This document shows positions 23,980-37,115 of a stretch of DNA of 64,000 nucleotides, one piece after another (the stretch's first letter is position 1; every line of letters begins with the position of its first letter). The DNA is taken from contig NC_045441.1 of assembly GCF_002776525.5 (NCBI RefSeq), positions 84,460,918 to 84,524,917 on the forward strand. The letters are read 5' to 3'. The stretch is from Piliocolobus tephrosceles (taxonomy: Eukaryota; Chordata; Mammalia; Primates; Cercopithecidae). Under the pieces are notes generated by a model, which saw nothing but the letters and a program-made list of their open reading frames with translations, was not told the DNA's origin and did not search any database. The position numbers and the translations under genes were made by a program.

Positions 23980-25029
23980 AAAATCTTACTTCTTTAGCTA
24001 GAGAGGAAAGCAGGAACATAGGAATTTAAAAAGTAGTTATAAATACATTTACTTTCCAAATTATTTTTTGTGCCCAATAGGTATCTTACTTTTTAAGTTG
24101 AATGACAGCTCAAGATGAGTTTCTGACACTGATTTTTCATCATAGAAAACCTCTTAATATTTCTACAAAAAATTACATATAGAAATAGTTACAAATAATA
24201 TAAAATATCCTATAAGTCAAAAGACATAGAATTCATCCGAATATTGTAAGGACTGAAAAAGTCTGACAACACACATTTACAATAATCTCCAAGACTACCA
24301 CCCACTACAGGGAAGAAACTCTGTAAAAGCAGCTTCTGACAATAGTAACATGAAATGAGCTCTCTGCATGACCTACTGAGGTTCTTTTTAGAATATCACA
24401 TTTCTGAATCCAAAGTGGTGTTAGAGCCTTTCTCCCCTTTAATTTGTCACAGTTAGTGAACAATTATTGAGTTTATAACTTTGCTTAAACAAATGCCAAT
24501 GAACATGGAAACAATTTAGTAGATGATGTTCTGAAGCAATAATAAAAATTACAACCCAAAATTAAGTACCTCATTCCTAAAATATTAAGAACTGTACCTT
24601 ACAGCATCTTCTTTGCATGAAAATGACTACAAATCCACTATCTGGGAGGAAACAAATTCAGTTGTTTCAGTAATGGCTAAGAATGGGTTTGGTTTCCTCA
24701 TGTTTACCTGATTTCCAATGTGACTGACAGCTCCATCTGACAAACATTTGTTGCCATGTGGTAACGGTAACCAATCTATGAGAGTTCTGTCTTTATAAGG
24801 CCATGACTAAGCCCTATCTTAGAATCCTAGACTTATTAACATCACACAGTAAGATTAAAAGTAACTCACCAGATACATTAATCCAATTAATAGCTATTAC
24901 TCTTTCTCAGAAGATAATTTTTTAAATACAAGTAGCTTAATCAAAGTAAGAACCCAAGACAGTAAGAGTCATGCATTCTAATTATACAAAATTTGTAGTT
25001 TAATCCTTACCTTTCCATTGTTAAATATA

Positions 25030-25351
25030 ATTTTATTTATCTATTTATTTATTTGTTTGTTTGTTTGTTTGAGATGGAATCTCACTCTGTTGCCCAGGCT
25101 GGAGTGCAATGGCAGGCTCTTGGCTCACTGCAACCTCTGCCTCCCAGGTTCAAGCGATTCTCCTGCCTCAGCCTCCCAAGTTGCTGGGATTATAGGTGTC
25201 AGCCGCCATGCCTGGCTAATTTTTGTATTTTCAGTGGAGATGCAGTTTCACCACGTTGGTCAGGCTCGTCTTGAACTCCTGACCTCAAGTGATCTGCCCG
25301 CTGCAGCCTCCCAAAGTGCTAGGACTACAAACATCAGCCACTGCACCCAGC
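25030..25351 (-). mobile_element. AluS, antisense, with target-site duplication
   Basis: The 5' side is a TTTA/TTTG-patterned tail ending 'tttgagatggaatctcac', and the 3' end is 'cactgcacccagc'. 'ccattgttaaatataattt' before it and 'ccattgttaaacataattt' after it are the duplicated target. Confidence 0.92.
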
Positions 25352-26043
25352 CATTGTTAAACATAATTTAAATTAAACTTGTAGGAATTATGTCATGGGC
25401 ATTTGGGAAAATCTACTAAATTCAATATCTAACTATTTGTACATTTTTAAACCTTAAATATAAACATCTATACATAAGATTGGATATCAAGTAAAAGCAA
25501 ATCAAAAGGAAATTCAGAAATAATCCTGAATTTACTTGTTAATCAATTTTCTACAATCTTTTATATCAATAATCAGAAGTAATACATGGTTAATCTATGC
25601 ATTTGCCCAGTATTATGTTAAGGTTAATAATAATTTATCTAGTAGTCATTGGGCAACAGAGAGTGTGTTATATAGAAGTAGATGAGCATTATCCACATGT
25701 AGAAAATAAAAACAAATATATGTATGTTGTATATACAGAAGCACATGAATGTACATTGAGACAGAGATATACTTTTTCTTTGTTTTCATAGAAAGATGTC
25801 TAAGGAACAAAATAATCATTTGCTACAAGAGAATATCTATATTCTCTTATTAAAATAAACAGAAGAATGCAAGGAAAGCCTAACAGGGAAGGGCATATAT
25901 GAGTGATGTCAATGCCCAGTTTACAAGTTGTAAAAGATTTCTGCAGTTAGGGTCTCCTACTCCAAAAATATTTGAAAGACATAAATGGGAAAGAGAACTG
26001 TGAATACATATGAAGTGAAAATCATTAGAAAAAATTAAAAGCT

Positions 26044-26352
26044 GGTCAGGTGCGGTGGCTCACGCCTGTACTCCCAGCACTTTGGGAGTCCAAGGCGGGT
26101 AGATCATGAGGTCAAGATATCAAGACCATCCTCGCCAACATGGTGAAACCCCATCTCTACTAAAAATAAAAAAATAAAAAAAAAATAGCTGGGTGTGGTG
26201 GCGGGCACCTGCAGTCCCAGCTACTCAGGAGACTGAGGCAGGAGAATCACTTCAACCTGGGAGGCAAAGGTTGCAGTGAGCCGAGATCGTGCCACTGCAC
26301 TCTAGTCTGGTGACACAGTGAGACTCCGTCAAAAAAAAAAAAAAAAAAAAAG
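26044..26352 (+). mobile_element. AluS, sense
   Basis: It starts 'ggtcaggtgcggtggctca' and ends 'agactccgtc' with an A-tail to about 26352. It includes an A-rich middle linker. Confidence 0.92.
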
Positions 26353-26739
26353 TAAAATTAAAATTAAAATAAAAAAAATTAAAAACCTAAATAGTAGATC
26401 ATGAAAGCATATAAGAGCTCATGATTCTCAATAATTTTGCAATGTGAATTATGGCCAAATTGGGAAATGATGATAATTTGAAAAGACTAAAAAAGCTTAA
26501 GTAGAAAATATAAATATGATGACAATGAATCTGATCTTTTGGGATAAGAATGGGTGAGTTAGGCAATAATCTAATAAGATTATGAAGATTATGTAACAGA
26601 TAACCTAACAGGATTATTTAACAAACTCATGTGACCTAGACTTTACATATATATAAAGATATTAAAACAGAACTTACTGGAAACAAATAAGAAATTATTC
26701 TATGTGTGTGTTAAGGGAACATGTTTTATACACTTATTT

Positions 26740-26890
26740 ATTGTTCAGTTTTTACAGTAAGCCTGTCATGCTTTGAATATTTAATATCATATCATGTTAC
26801 ATTGTTAAAGCATGACAGGCTTTTACAGTTAAAGTATTACAGGCCTTTACATGATATCATGTTAAACTGTTAAAGCATGTTAGGCTTACT
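26740..26890. repeat. Palindromic/tandem repeat cluster
   Basis: A perfect 15-bp inverted repeat (agcctgtcatgcttt at 26760-26774, aaagcatgacaggct at 26807-26821) is followed by a related arm at 26872-26890 ('aaagcatgttaggcttact') and a partial one near 26831-26846. The second and third arms also belong to a roughly 66-bp direct repeat that includes 'atatcatgtta'. No mobile-element family is recognised. Confidence 0.75.
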
Positions 26891-27159
26891 ATAAAATGTA
26901 TATCATGTTTGAAATACAGGAAAAGATATGAAATCCAGCATAGCTTGCTGGGTCTAAGTAATCCTGCCAGGTCTAAGCAATCAATAAATAAACTGGAAAT
27001 TTTATTTTTAAAATTTTATGAACAGCATAGTAAAGAGAAATAAATTTAAGATCTTCAATTATGAGAGGGATCTTTCCATGAGTAGGTGACAATATGACCA
27101 AATTATTCAAATTATTCAATGGCTTAAGAAGACTAACTAATTAAATAAACAACACACTG

Positions 27160-27565
27160 TTGTTAAATAAACAGGAGGCCATTAGCCTAAGGCTGTCCCC
27201 CTACTCTGAGTTCCTGGTAACAAACTGCAACGTGATTTAGTAAACAAACCAAAGCCTAATTCAGGAGATTTTTTGTAACAGCCTGGTTTCAGCTAATCAC
27301 AAACAGCTGAGATTCAGCTAATCCTAGGCAGCAAACTAATCATACCATGCTAAATAAGGTATTTACTTAGCTGTAGCCAATCAGATGACTTATCTGCTTT
27401 TGTTTGGCCTATAAAGGCTTCCTACAGCCACTGCTGGGCAGAGCTCTCTGAACCTTTTCTGGTTCTGAATGTTGCCTGATTCATGAACCCTTTGCTCAGA
27501 TGAACTCTGTATAACTTAATTTGTCTGAAGTTTTTCTTTTAAAACTCTCTTCTTAAATTGTCTTT
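27160..27565 (+). mobile_element. Solo ERV LTR (probably class I), unclassified
   Basis: The layout fits an LTR: an upstream U3-like part ('aggaggccattagcctaag'), a CCAAT box ('gtagccaatcag', CCAAT at 27377-27381), a TATA-like 'ctataaagg' near 27410, and an R/U5-like stretch ending in T-rich DNA. No internal viral sequence follows, so it is a solo LTR. Subfamily and exact ends are uncertain. Confidence 0.6.
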
Positions 27566-28129
27566 GGCTACCTGGTTGAATGAAGTTACAGAGTTCCTAG
27601 AGAAATAGCTATAGACATCCCATATCTTTGCCAGGAAAAATCATCTACTGTCATTAAAACTGTAATGAATTATAGGGTCAGTTTCTTTCTCCAGATTGTC
27701 AAGAGGGTTAATGTTCCTTATTAAAAAGGTTTTAGCCACCTCCTTCATAATTAGTACATTCTCAATAAATGTCTGTTGAACTTACTTAAGATATTGGTCA
27801 AATCAAAAGGAGCCAGTGATCAGGTAGTTCAAGAGCCTTGGCTTACATTAAAAGTTTGAAGAGAGAAAAAACTGGATCCTGATGAAAAGCTGTGATTGGT
27901 TTCAAACATGATTTTTATGGTGAACTCCTCTATTCTGAATATCCAAAGCCTCCATCTTATATGCGACAGTTGGATTTATTCAAAACTGGGGATGAGTTGT
28001 TCACTTTAATTTTACATAAGGTTCAGAAAGTTTAGAAGTTAGGTGGGTATACACTCTCCAGACATGGAAGATACAGGATTACATTACAGTAGAAATATAA
28101 GACTTTATAGAGTATAAATATTTACTGAG

Positions 28130-28310
28130 AAGCTAGCTATTAAATTCTAGCAATTTATTATCTCACTTGATCCTTATAATTCTGTTAGACAGGTATTATC
28201 CCCAGTATTACATCTGCAGAAAGAAAAGGGCAAGGAGAGAAAGTATTTCTCAGTGTTACACAGTAAGTAAGTAGCAGAGATTACTTACCAGTCCTGACTT
28301 TAAACTCTAG
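28130..28310 (-). repeat. MIR element
   Basis: Reverse MIR text: 'tatctcacttgatccttat', 'acaggtattatccccagta', then 'tacacagtaagtaagtagc'. Confidence 0.65.
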
Positions 28311-29378
28311 GTAAAGTGATCTCTGTACAACACCCTAGCTGCATGCTTTTTTGTTTGGGGATAGCAGTTTTGAGACAGGGCCATACTAAAACAATACCAA
28401 CATCTGAGGACAGGCCAGATTAAAGAATGATGCTAGGCTTAAGCTGGTGGAATAACTGAGTCAAGAAGTATAAAATCTAGATCCATGCTAAACAGATGAA
28501 TAGGAAGTTTCCTGGCCTTCTTTTCTGAGACCACAATTACCTTATCTGCTGCTATAATACTTTGTAAAAACCAGCTATTATTGCATATGCAGAAGCAAAC
28601 TAAAAATAAATCTTCCACTTTAGACTTCTTACTGGCTCCTCAATAGATAACTCTGTAGACAGGGAAGTGTACAAATCTTCTGGCTAAAATATGTTACCTC
28701 TCACTATCTAATGTGACAATGCGGATATTACAATAAAAAAGCATAGTCTTTTAACTTATCAGGATTTAATGTTACACTATTTTTGCAGTTAAAAAACAGG
28801 AGCATCTTATATGTTAGATAAGGTAAGTAAGTGTACCAAGTATTGCTACAAATTTAATTTTTCAATCATAAATTAAAAATAGAAATAAAATAAATTCTTC
28901 CATTAATTAAACCCAGAGGAAGGTAAAATTATATACCAGGATGAGATATATTCTAGTTATTAATAACTTTCATAAGGGTATATAAGGGAACTAGATCCCA
29001 ATTTATGAAATATCCAAAGTCAGTATCTTGAATCATACTAAGAAGTATGGTTTAGTAGACGTTGAAGAGATTCTACTGATTTATTCTGCAAATAATGTGT
29101 TCATCTTTTCCTACTTATCTCTAATAATCAATGAAACAAGAAAAAGCATTTAAGTCTCCAGTACTTGTTTTTAATATCAAATAGTCAAATTTACTTTGAA
29201 CTCTGCCTTTGATAGACAAAACACATCACAGAGTAAAGTAGGCGGAAATTGTTTGTACTAAAATATTACTTGTAGAAATATCTGGCTACTAATAACCTAG
29301 TGAAAGGTACCCAAACAAGCACACATAGATATGTGACTCTACCAGGGAAATTTACAAGCAAGGACTCTAAAAGAGTAG

Positions 29379-29519
29379 CGAAAGAAACAAAAAGAGATAG
29401 GAAAAAGGGAGGAAAGGAAAGACAAAATAGAGAAAATACAAGAAAAGAGAGAACGAGAGGGAAGGGAAAAAATCAAACGGAAGAGGATGAGAGGGAGGGA
29501 TATCAGGAAAAAGCAGAAA
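29379..29519. repeat. Polypurine-rich tract
   Basis: About 140 bases on the plus strand are nearly all A and G (for example 'ggaaaaagggaggaaagg'), with rare C and T. In the RUNDC3B pre-mRNA this is a C/U-rich stretch about 0.7 kb past the donor at 30199. Confidence 0.7.
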
Positions 29520-30198
29520 ATTAGCTTAAGATAGAAAAATAAAAATAGTGGAAAAATGATTAAGGTGGAAAAGTGGCTAAAAGCCAAAAGAAGGTAATAC
29601 AACTTACAAGTTTCAAGATGATTACCTAAAGGAAAACAGCCTAAGACTGTAGCTCTCTCAACATTGGGTACTGGATACTGTAACTAAATGAAATGAAATA
29701 GTACTGAACATTGGAACAAAGACATTGGAACAAAGAAATAAGAAAAAGATCTTGTGGACCATAGGTGAAGTGATTATATCTTCCACAGTTTCTAAAAATC
29801 AGATTGACTGAAAATGAATAGAATTCTTCAGACCCACCAGGAACAAGTAAATATCTTTCTATTCCTTCAAATTGTATTTTATGACAAGTGGGAAAATTAG
29901 TCCTAAGGCAAATACCACACCAATGATGGAATTCAAAAATAGGTTGCTCATTAAACACAAGCTCATAGATTTAACTGAAGGACTGGCTGAAGATTCAACT
30001 AAAGGAAAAGTAGACAGCTGGTAAAATATGGCATAAGAATTTCTCAGATAATCTAACCTTACCAAAGTAGTCCTAAATCTTATCTTTGCTCTAAGATAAT
30101 AATAAGTTCAGAAAGAGTAACTGAGAAACCTAAGCGGATAGCCATATGTTTTGGTACAACTAACTATTAATTAGTTGGAAAAAAAAGTATTACACTTA

Positions 30199-30387
<189 letters not shown>

Positions 30388-33129
30388 CTACAATGGCAGA
30401 GGAACCTAATGGTATCAATTTAGGCCCCCAAAATTTATCTTATAAAATTGGTTTGTTAATAGATTGTGAACAGAACTACAGCAAGGATGGTTGGGACAAT
30501 GACTGTTCTTTCTCCTGCAATATGTGTTCTTCATTTTTTTTTTCCTGCTGGTTACAACAAATCACTACTTGTGAAATTCAGACTTACTATCTTTTCACAT
30601 GATTAGTATACTAAAGTACTAAAAGACCCAAGTAGCATTTTATATCTTAATTAAAAGGAAGTGATATCTTAAAGATACAGGTTATTAAGCCAATTAAAAT
30701 ATTTAAAAAGTAAAGATTCCATGTGTATGATTTCCTAGCTTCATAGCTCAGACACAATCTATGAAAGTATTTTAAGTAAAGGAAAAGCGATTAAAATGAA
30801 AAAACAAACTGCAAAAAATATATAAAATAAAAAAGATTCTCATAACTATTTTTCCTTTTTTTTTTTTTAACACACTGTTGCTGGCTTGAATCCCATAACT
30901 GTCTTTGAAAGAAATGACTACTGATAAATCTTCATGAAAATGATTAAATCAATGACAACTACACTAAGCAGTATAATCCACTGTAAATGTTTTAACTACA
31001 GAATGAAGCCATTATAACAATCCATGGTTTTAATTTTTATAGAACTGTTACTTGCTAATATCAACTTAGAAAAGAATTTGCTTTTTGCCAAAATTTCAGA
31101 CTTCAAAAACCAACTAATCATTGTCACAGGATTAATTCAACATTTAAGTTGATGGTTAAAGAGAACTTTAAAAGCAAAGGTCTTACTCTACCTCTAAAAG
31201 GCCTTAAAATACCATTTAGGTAACCTGCATCCTTGAACAGGAGTCCATGGCTTTAGTGTGCTAATGTTCTGAGTCATCAATTCAGAAGCAGGGAAGTAAT
31301 ATGTGCCTGCCACTAACTTCCACAGATAAAAGCCCTGTTGTGGGTAACAGAGAGGTAAGTCAGTGAGGTAAGAGCAGTACAATACTGCACTAAAGAAAAT
31401 CAGCCTGCATGCCACCCCTGGCTGTTTACAATGATACTAATGGAATAACTATATTTCATATGTCTCTAACAGGCTACAGATGGATATTTCTGATTTTATG
31501 GGGTATCTGTGTGCATTGAAAAATACTTGTTCCACTATGTCTACAAGGAAACATTATCTGATGTAAACATTAGATTCTGTCTCAGGATGGAATACGAAAA
31601 TAGGCCAAAGTTAGTGAGACTGTATCCCATTGAGATACTATTTTAGCCTAGTTGCCACAATTTCATTTCACTGGAAAAGAAATGAAATTTTTAAAAGGAC
31701 TTTTAAAATACTTTAACATTTAAAAAAATTAAAACAGTAAAGCTTTACAAAGAGAGCAAATGGGAAAATGTTAAGACTGACAGGAAAATAATGCAAAACA
31801 AAAATAGGAATTATTGGCCAGATAATCTGTTATGATAAACCACCATTATTTTGGATTCTGTTAGGTTTTTCTCTATCATATATTCAATTTCTTGAGGGAA
31901 TCTAGTGAACATCACTGGAAAACTCAACTTCAATGTCATAATTGGCTCACAGGGAATATTCAGGCAGAACATGAGAAAATGTGCAAATGTGCATCTGTGA
32001 GGAAATGGCACTGGTAGAACACAATAATAGTAATGGAACAACCTCCCATTTAGAATATATTCTTTCTGGAAAATGAAAAGTTTTATACCTCATTAAATGG
32101 AAAAGAGAATTGAAGTTCCACAACTGTTTTTATACAACTGTTGTCCTTGGAGATTTTTGCCTAATGACAAATTAAGGTGCTGTCTTTAGACCTTTGTCCT
32201 TATAAATCCTAATGATGCTTTCTATGAGCAGCTGCCTGGTCCTCTGAAACACGAGATAAAAGATCTCAGCTAATGGAATAGGCATAGTTTTCCTCCCACA
32301 TAGCATCTATTTCCCATCTTTTGTGAGGAATGTGGAGACAATAAATCCTGGCACTTGCTCTGCCACTATGAAGAGGAAAGGTTCCTGGAGAATCCTTGTG
32401 TAAGGCCTTTTCTTTCATCACTCAAGTACACTATGGGACAGCCAAGTGAATTAAGTTGAGAACCTCGTCCTTGTATTTTTGAACTTAACTAGAGTCTGTT
32501 TAGAGTAATAAATAAACAGAGCAGTTTATTCACTTTAACGGTCGGTCCCTGAACAGAATGTACCAGCAAAGAGACATTACTGCAGTTCCTGCTTCCAACC
32601 CTCTGGGGTAGCTCAGTTTCCTTCTTTCTAAGCCTATTTATCCAGCCTTTCTATCCATTCTGTGAGTTGCTGATCTCTTTATAATGAATTCTATCTGTGC
32701 ACAAGAGCTGATTGTAGTTGTTTGCAACCAAAGAATCCTATCACTTACCTTAGAACAGGGGAAATATACCCAGTTAATATCAAAACCTACTCAAAGGTAA
32801 TCCAGTTAATGTTAATATGAAGAATAATGATATTTTTCTTAATTGGCCATGCTTAAAAATGGTTTCAACTTAAATTACTTAATAATTGCTATTATTTAAT
32901 GGTATTAAATCAGTGATAATTAAAGGTTAAAATATGTGACATTTAGCATTTAATTAAAACTCTAACCAATGCTGAAATTAGTCTGTCTAAAAACTGAATT
33001 ATTTTATATGTGATAGATTCTATTTATCACTTATCTATAAGTCAATTTATCATTCCCTCATTAAGACAATGATTCTATAGAAGGTGCACTGAAGGAAAAT
33101 TGTTTAATTTATTTTGAAAGTAGCAAGAG

Positions 33130-33445
33130 GACCAGGCTCAGTGGCTCAAGCCTGTAATCCCAGCACTTTGGGAGGCCGAGACGGGCGGATCATAAGGTCA
33201 GGAGATAGAGACCATCCTGGCTAACACGGTGAAACCCCATCTCTACTAAAAACACAAAAAACTAGCCGGGCGAGGTGGCGGGCGCCTGCAGTCCCAGCTA
33301 CTTGGGAGGCTGAGGCAGGAGAATGGCGTAAACCCGGAAGGCGGAGCTTGCAATGAGCTGAGATCCGATCACAGCACTCCAGCCTGGGCGACAGACAGAG
33401 CGAGACTCTGCCTCAAAAAAAAAAAAAAAAAAAAAAAAAAAGAAA
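33130..33445 (+). mobile_element. AluY, Old World monkey type
   Basis: It carries 'ggctcaagcctgtaatccc', 'gggcgaggtggcgggcg' and 'gactctgcctc', variants associated with cercopithecid AluY subfamilies. The duplication 'gaaagtagcaagag' / 'gaaagtaacaagag' flanks it. Confidence 0.9.
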
Positions 33446-35052
33446 GAAAGTAACAAGAGTAGAATTATCACAGCTAATTTTCAGAACTTCCCTGTGGTAT
33501 CTACCTCTGAATTTCTAGATAGCTGATTTTTCTTTAGATTCTCAATAGGAATTATTTAGGAATTTGCCTTCTCAAAATAACACAATTTAATTTATTACTG
33601 TAATGACTCAAAACCATTAAAGAAAGGATCTCTTTATATGGATTTTAAGCTACATATAATCTCATCAAGCCTAACTATGAGGCAGGTTCTGACACTTGTA
33701 AAGCTTAAATACAGCTACTGAGACAGCAAGTTGCAGGCAACTCTATTAGGGAAAAATATTTAAAACTCAAGTTTACTTATATACTGAAAGTATCCTCTCC
33801 TTGTCTTTGCTCTCCCAGCATTAACTATATCCCTACTATTATTCAAAAGATCCAAATTCCATCCATCTTCCAAGGTTTATTTTGTTTTCTACCTCATTCT
33901 AAAAGATCTTCAGATTACTTCTGTTCACAATGATACAACTTGTATTGCTTTGTGGGGAGTCTCATACAGTTTATAATCAATCATTTAAATATTTTAATGT
34001 TTTATGGATCTTCTACTTTGATTATAAGCTACTTGGGAATAGTAGCTTTGTTTCATATTTATTCACTGTAAATGGTTATAATATTGGACATATTGCTGAA
34101 TCTCCTCAACATGCAATTCGCATGACCACTAAATGAAAACTTTTCCAGCTTGAGGCCTTATATGGATTCTTGCTGATTTCCCATATACTACCTCATAACA
34201 AAAAGTAAAGTTTTAAACTAAAAATTTAGATTAAATCTGCAAAATATTTCACAGATAGCATTTTCATGACAATCGAAAAAATATATTCACAACTAATATC
34301 AAGTAAATGTATTAGGTAGGCAGTGGAGGACACACTTAAAATACGTGAAGAAGCAATCATCTAAAAGTCTTTGTGATTGTTATATTTTTCATGAGAAATC
34401 TGCTCATAGAAGAGGGAGTATAGAAAGTACAATTTAAATTCTCCTTCCTTATTACACTCTACCGCTCCTAATAATTGGCTTCTAGATCCTTGAGGAATCC
34501 CTATCTTGCTTTTGCATAAAGATCTTTTACTCTACAGGTAAAAATCTGTCATTTGAAAGTAAAGTTTGATTTCTTATATGTAATTATGTTGAAGTATGTG
34601 TCAGTTCAATTTATCAATTGACTATTTCATGTGATCTTTAAATATACCCTCAATTTTTTGACCTGAATGTGTCTTTGATGGATATATGTAAATTCAAAAT
34701 ACTGTGGATTTATATATGCAAAACTTCTCAAGTGAAAAATGGAGTCTATCTCTCCTGCAAAATTGTTAGAAACAAAACTATAGCTTTCAGTTAAGGTTCA
34801 AAGAGCTGTTCTATTTTTCAAAGGAAAAAGTTCCACATCTTAATCAAGCCCTTCTGGGAATGACAGAAAAAGTCAATAAATACAATTTATTCTGTGGAAC
34901 CTAGCTAACCCCTGAAAAGTTTCTATATCTTCTAAATACATAATTTGTAACTAAGTATAAATATGTATTTTACCACTGACACTTTATTCTTTTTAGATTT
35001 ATAATTTTTCTTCATACGTTTTTTAAACATTTTTATCTTATTTTATTCATTA

Positions 35053-35339
35053 TTTATTTTGAGTAAGGTCTCAATCTGTCACCCAGGGTGAAGTGCAGTG
35101 ATACGATCATGGCTTTCTGCAGCCTCAAACTCCCAAGATCAAGTGATCCTCCCACCTCAGTCTCCTAAATAGCTGAGACCACAGGTGTGTACCACCACTC
35201 CTGGCTAATTTAGTTTTTCTGAGGCGGGGTCTCCCTATGTTTCTCAGGCTGGTCTCAAAGTCCTGGGTTCAGGTGGCGCTCCTACCTAGGCCTCCTAAAG
35301 TGCTGGGATTACAGGTGTGAGCCACTATGCCTTGCCTTA
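35053..35339 (-). mobile_element. AluJ, antisense
   Basis: 'gagtaaggtctcaatctgt' to 'ggtgtgagccactatgcct'. Diverged, and lacks the CpG-rich features of younger Alus. Confidence 0.85.
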
Positions 35340-35630
35340 ATTTGTATTTTTAATTTTTGTGGGTACATAATAGGTGTTTATATTTATGAGTTACATGAGA
35401 TATTTTGACACAGGCATGTAATAATCACATCAGGGTAAATGGGGAATCCATTACCTCAAGCATTTAACCCTTGTGTTACAAACAATCTGATAATACTCTT
35501 TTGGTTGTTTTTAAATGTACAATTAAAACACTTTTGACTATAGTCACTCTGTTGTGCTAGCAAACACTAGGTCTTATTCTTTCTAATTTTTTTTTGCATC
35601 CATTTATCCACTTTCCCTCCCTCGTAAGAC
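35340..35630 (-). mobile_element. Antisense L1 3' UTR fragment
   Basis: 'gagttacatgagatatttt', 'taataatcacatcagggta' and 'caaacactaggtcttattc' match the reversed 3' UTR of L1PB/L1MA-age elements. The same text occurs at 41445-41670. Confidence 0.75.
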
Positions 35631-35655
35631 TCGTCTGATTATTGTTAGCTTATCT

Positions 35656-35954
35656 TTTATTTTTTTTTGAGACAGGGTGTTGCTCTGTCACCCAGGCTGG
35701 AGTGCAGTAGCACAATCATGGCTCGTTGCAGCCTCAACCTCTCAGTCTCAAGTGATCCTTCCACCTCTCAGCCTCCCAGTAGCTGGGACTACAAGCACGC
35801 AACCACCATGACCAGCTAAGTTTTGTATCTTTTATAGAGACCCAGGTTTTGCCCTGTTGTCCAGGCTGGTCTCATACTCCTGGGCTCAAGTGATCCGCCA
35901 GCCTTGGCCTCCCAAAGTGCTGGGATTACAGGTGTGAGCCACTGCAGCCGGCCT
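35656..35954 (-). mobile_element. AluJ, antisense
   Basis: 'gagacagggtgttgctctg' to 'gtgagccactgcagccggc', inserted next to the L1 3' fragment. Confidence 0.88.
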
Positions 35955-35981
35955 ATTAGTTTATCTTGACTAAGTACAGAG

Positions 35982-36016
35982 CAATACAATGCAATACAAT
36001 ATAATGCAATACAACA
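35982..36016. repeat. AATGC/AATAC pentamer-like simple repeat
   Basis: Repeated 'aatacaatgc' units with small variations, directly after the AluJ. Confidence 0.6.
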
Positions 36017-36282
36017 AGACTCTGTATTAATTATAAACACCAAGGACTTTTCATTATGGACTCTGTATCATTTCAGGAGGAAATTATTTTCACATTGTTT
36101 TTGAAAAAACAAATTCAGCAAAAATGCAGTTATTTACTCTCTTTCAAAAAACAGCTTTCCATATCTCACTTGTTCCTTATGTAATTTGCTAAAATTCAAT
36201 TTGTGAAGATTTATCACATGACTCAGGCATCAAGAAGGGTATATTTACCTCTCCTCTAATAATGAAGAGTGTTTTACAAAAT

Positions 36283-36586
36283 AATTTTTTTTTGAAACAG
36301 AGTCTTGCTCTCTCACCCAGAGGGAGTGCAGTGGCACGATCTCAGTTCATCGCAACCTCTGCCTCCCAGGTTCAAGCAGTTCTCCTGCCTCAGCCTCCCA
36401 AGTAGCTGGGACTACAGGTGTGTGCCACAACACCCAGCTAATTTTTTTTTTCTTTTTGTATTTTTAGTAGAGACAGGGTTTCACCACATTGGCCAGGCTG
36501 GTCTCAAACTTCTGGTCTCAAGTGATCCACCCGCCTCGGCCTCCCAAAGTGTTGAGATTATAGTTGTGAGCCACCACACCCAACTG
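36283..36586 (-). mobile_element. AluS, antisense
   Basis: A T-run and 'gaaacagagtcttgctctc' open it, and 'gagccaccacacccaac' closes it. Confidence 0.9.
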
Positions 36587-36734
36587 GAATATTAATTTTT
36601 AAATAGAGGCTCATCCCAGGTAAAAATGGAAGTCCCAATAAAAGTTACTTCAGTTTTCCCAGAAAAACAATTTGAATAGTACTTGACTTAAAATTTTATC
36701 TCACTGGTCTTCCTCACATGATGTTTTGCATGCA

Positions 36735-36870
36735 TGTTTCTGTATGTGCTATTCTCTGTACCCAGAATACCCTTTCTTTCTTCCTATCCCTTGGTCACGT
36801 GGGGAACTCCTGAAAAGCCTGCTCAAATATCAACTTCTTAGTGATGGTTTCCCTGGATCATCATTACTGT
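36735..36870 (+). repeat. L2 fragment
   Basis: 'ctattctctgtacccagaa' and 'gcctgctcaaatatcaact' followed by 'ttccctgga' resemble the L2 3' region. Confidence 0.5.
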
Positions 36871-36889
36871 GCTACTTCTATAGGGAATA

Positions 36890-37110
36890 TACAAGTTGAG
36901 CATTCCTAATTTGAAAATCCAAAATGCTCCAGAATCCACAACTTTCTGAGAAGCAACATGACACCATAGTGAAAAATTCCACACCTGACCTCATGTGAAG
37001 TGTTGCAACTAAAACACACTTAAAATTTGGATCATGCACAAAATTATTAAAAATATTGTATAAATTATCTCTAGACTTATGTGTATAAGGTGTACATAAA
37101 ACATAAATGA
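36890..37110 (+). mobile_element. MER28/Tigger2-like DNA transposon fragment
   Basis: 'acaagttgagcattcctaa' followed by 'tgaaaatccaaaatgctcc' matches the terminal region of the MER28/Tigger2 group. The right part is interrupted by an Alu at 37116. Confidence 0.6.
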
Positions 37111-37115
37111 ATTTT

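Noticed and set aside
29300..29524. 74-codon Lys/Glu/Arg-rich ORF
   Set aside because: It is the translation of the polypurine tract, where stop codons are rare for compositional reasons.
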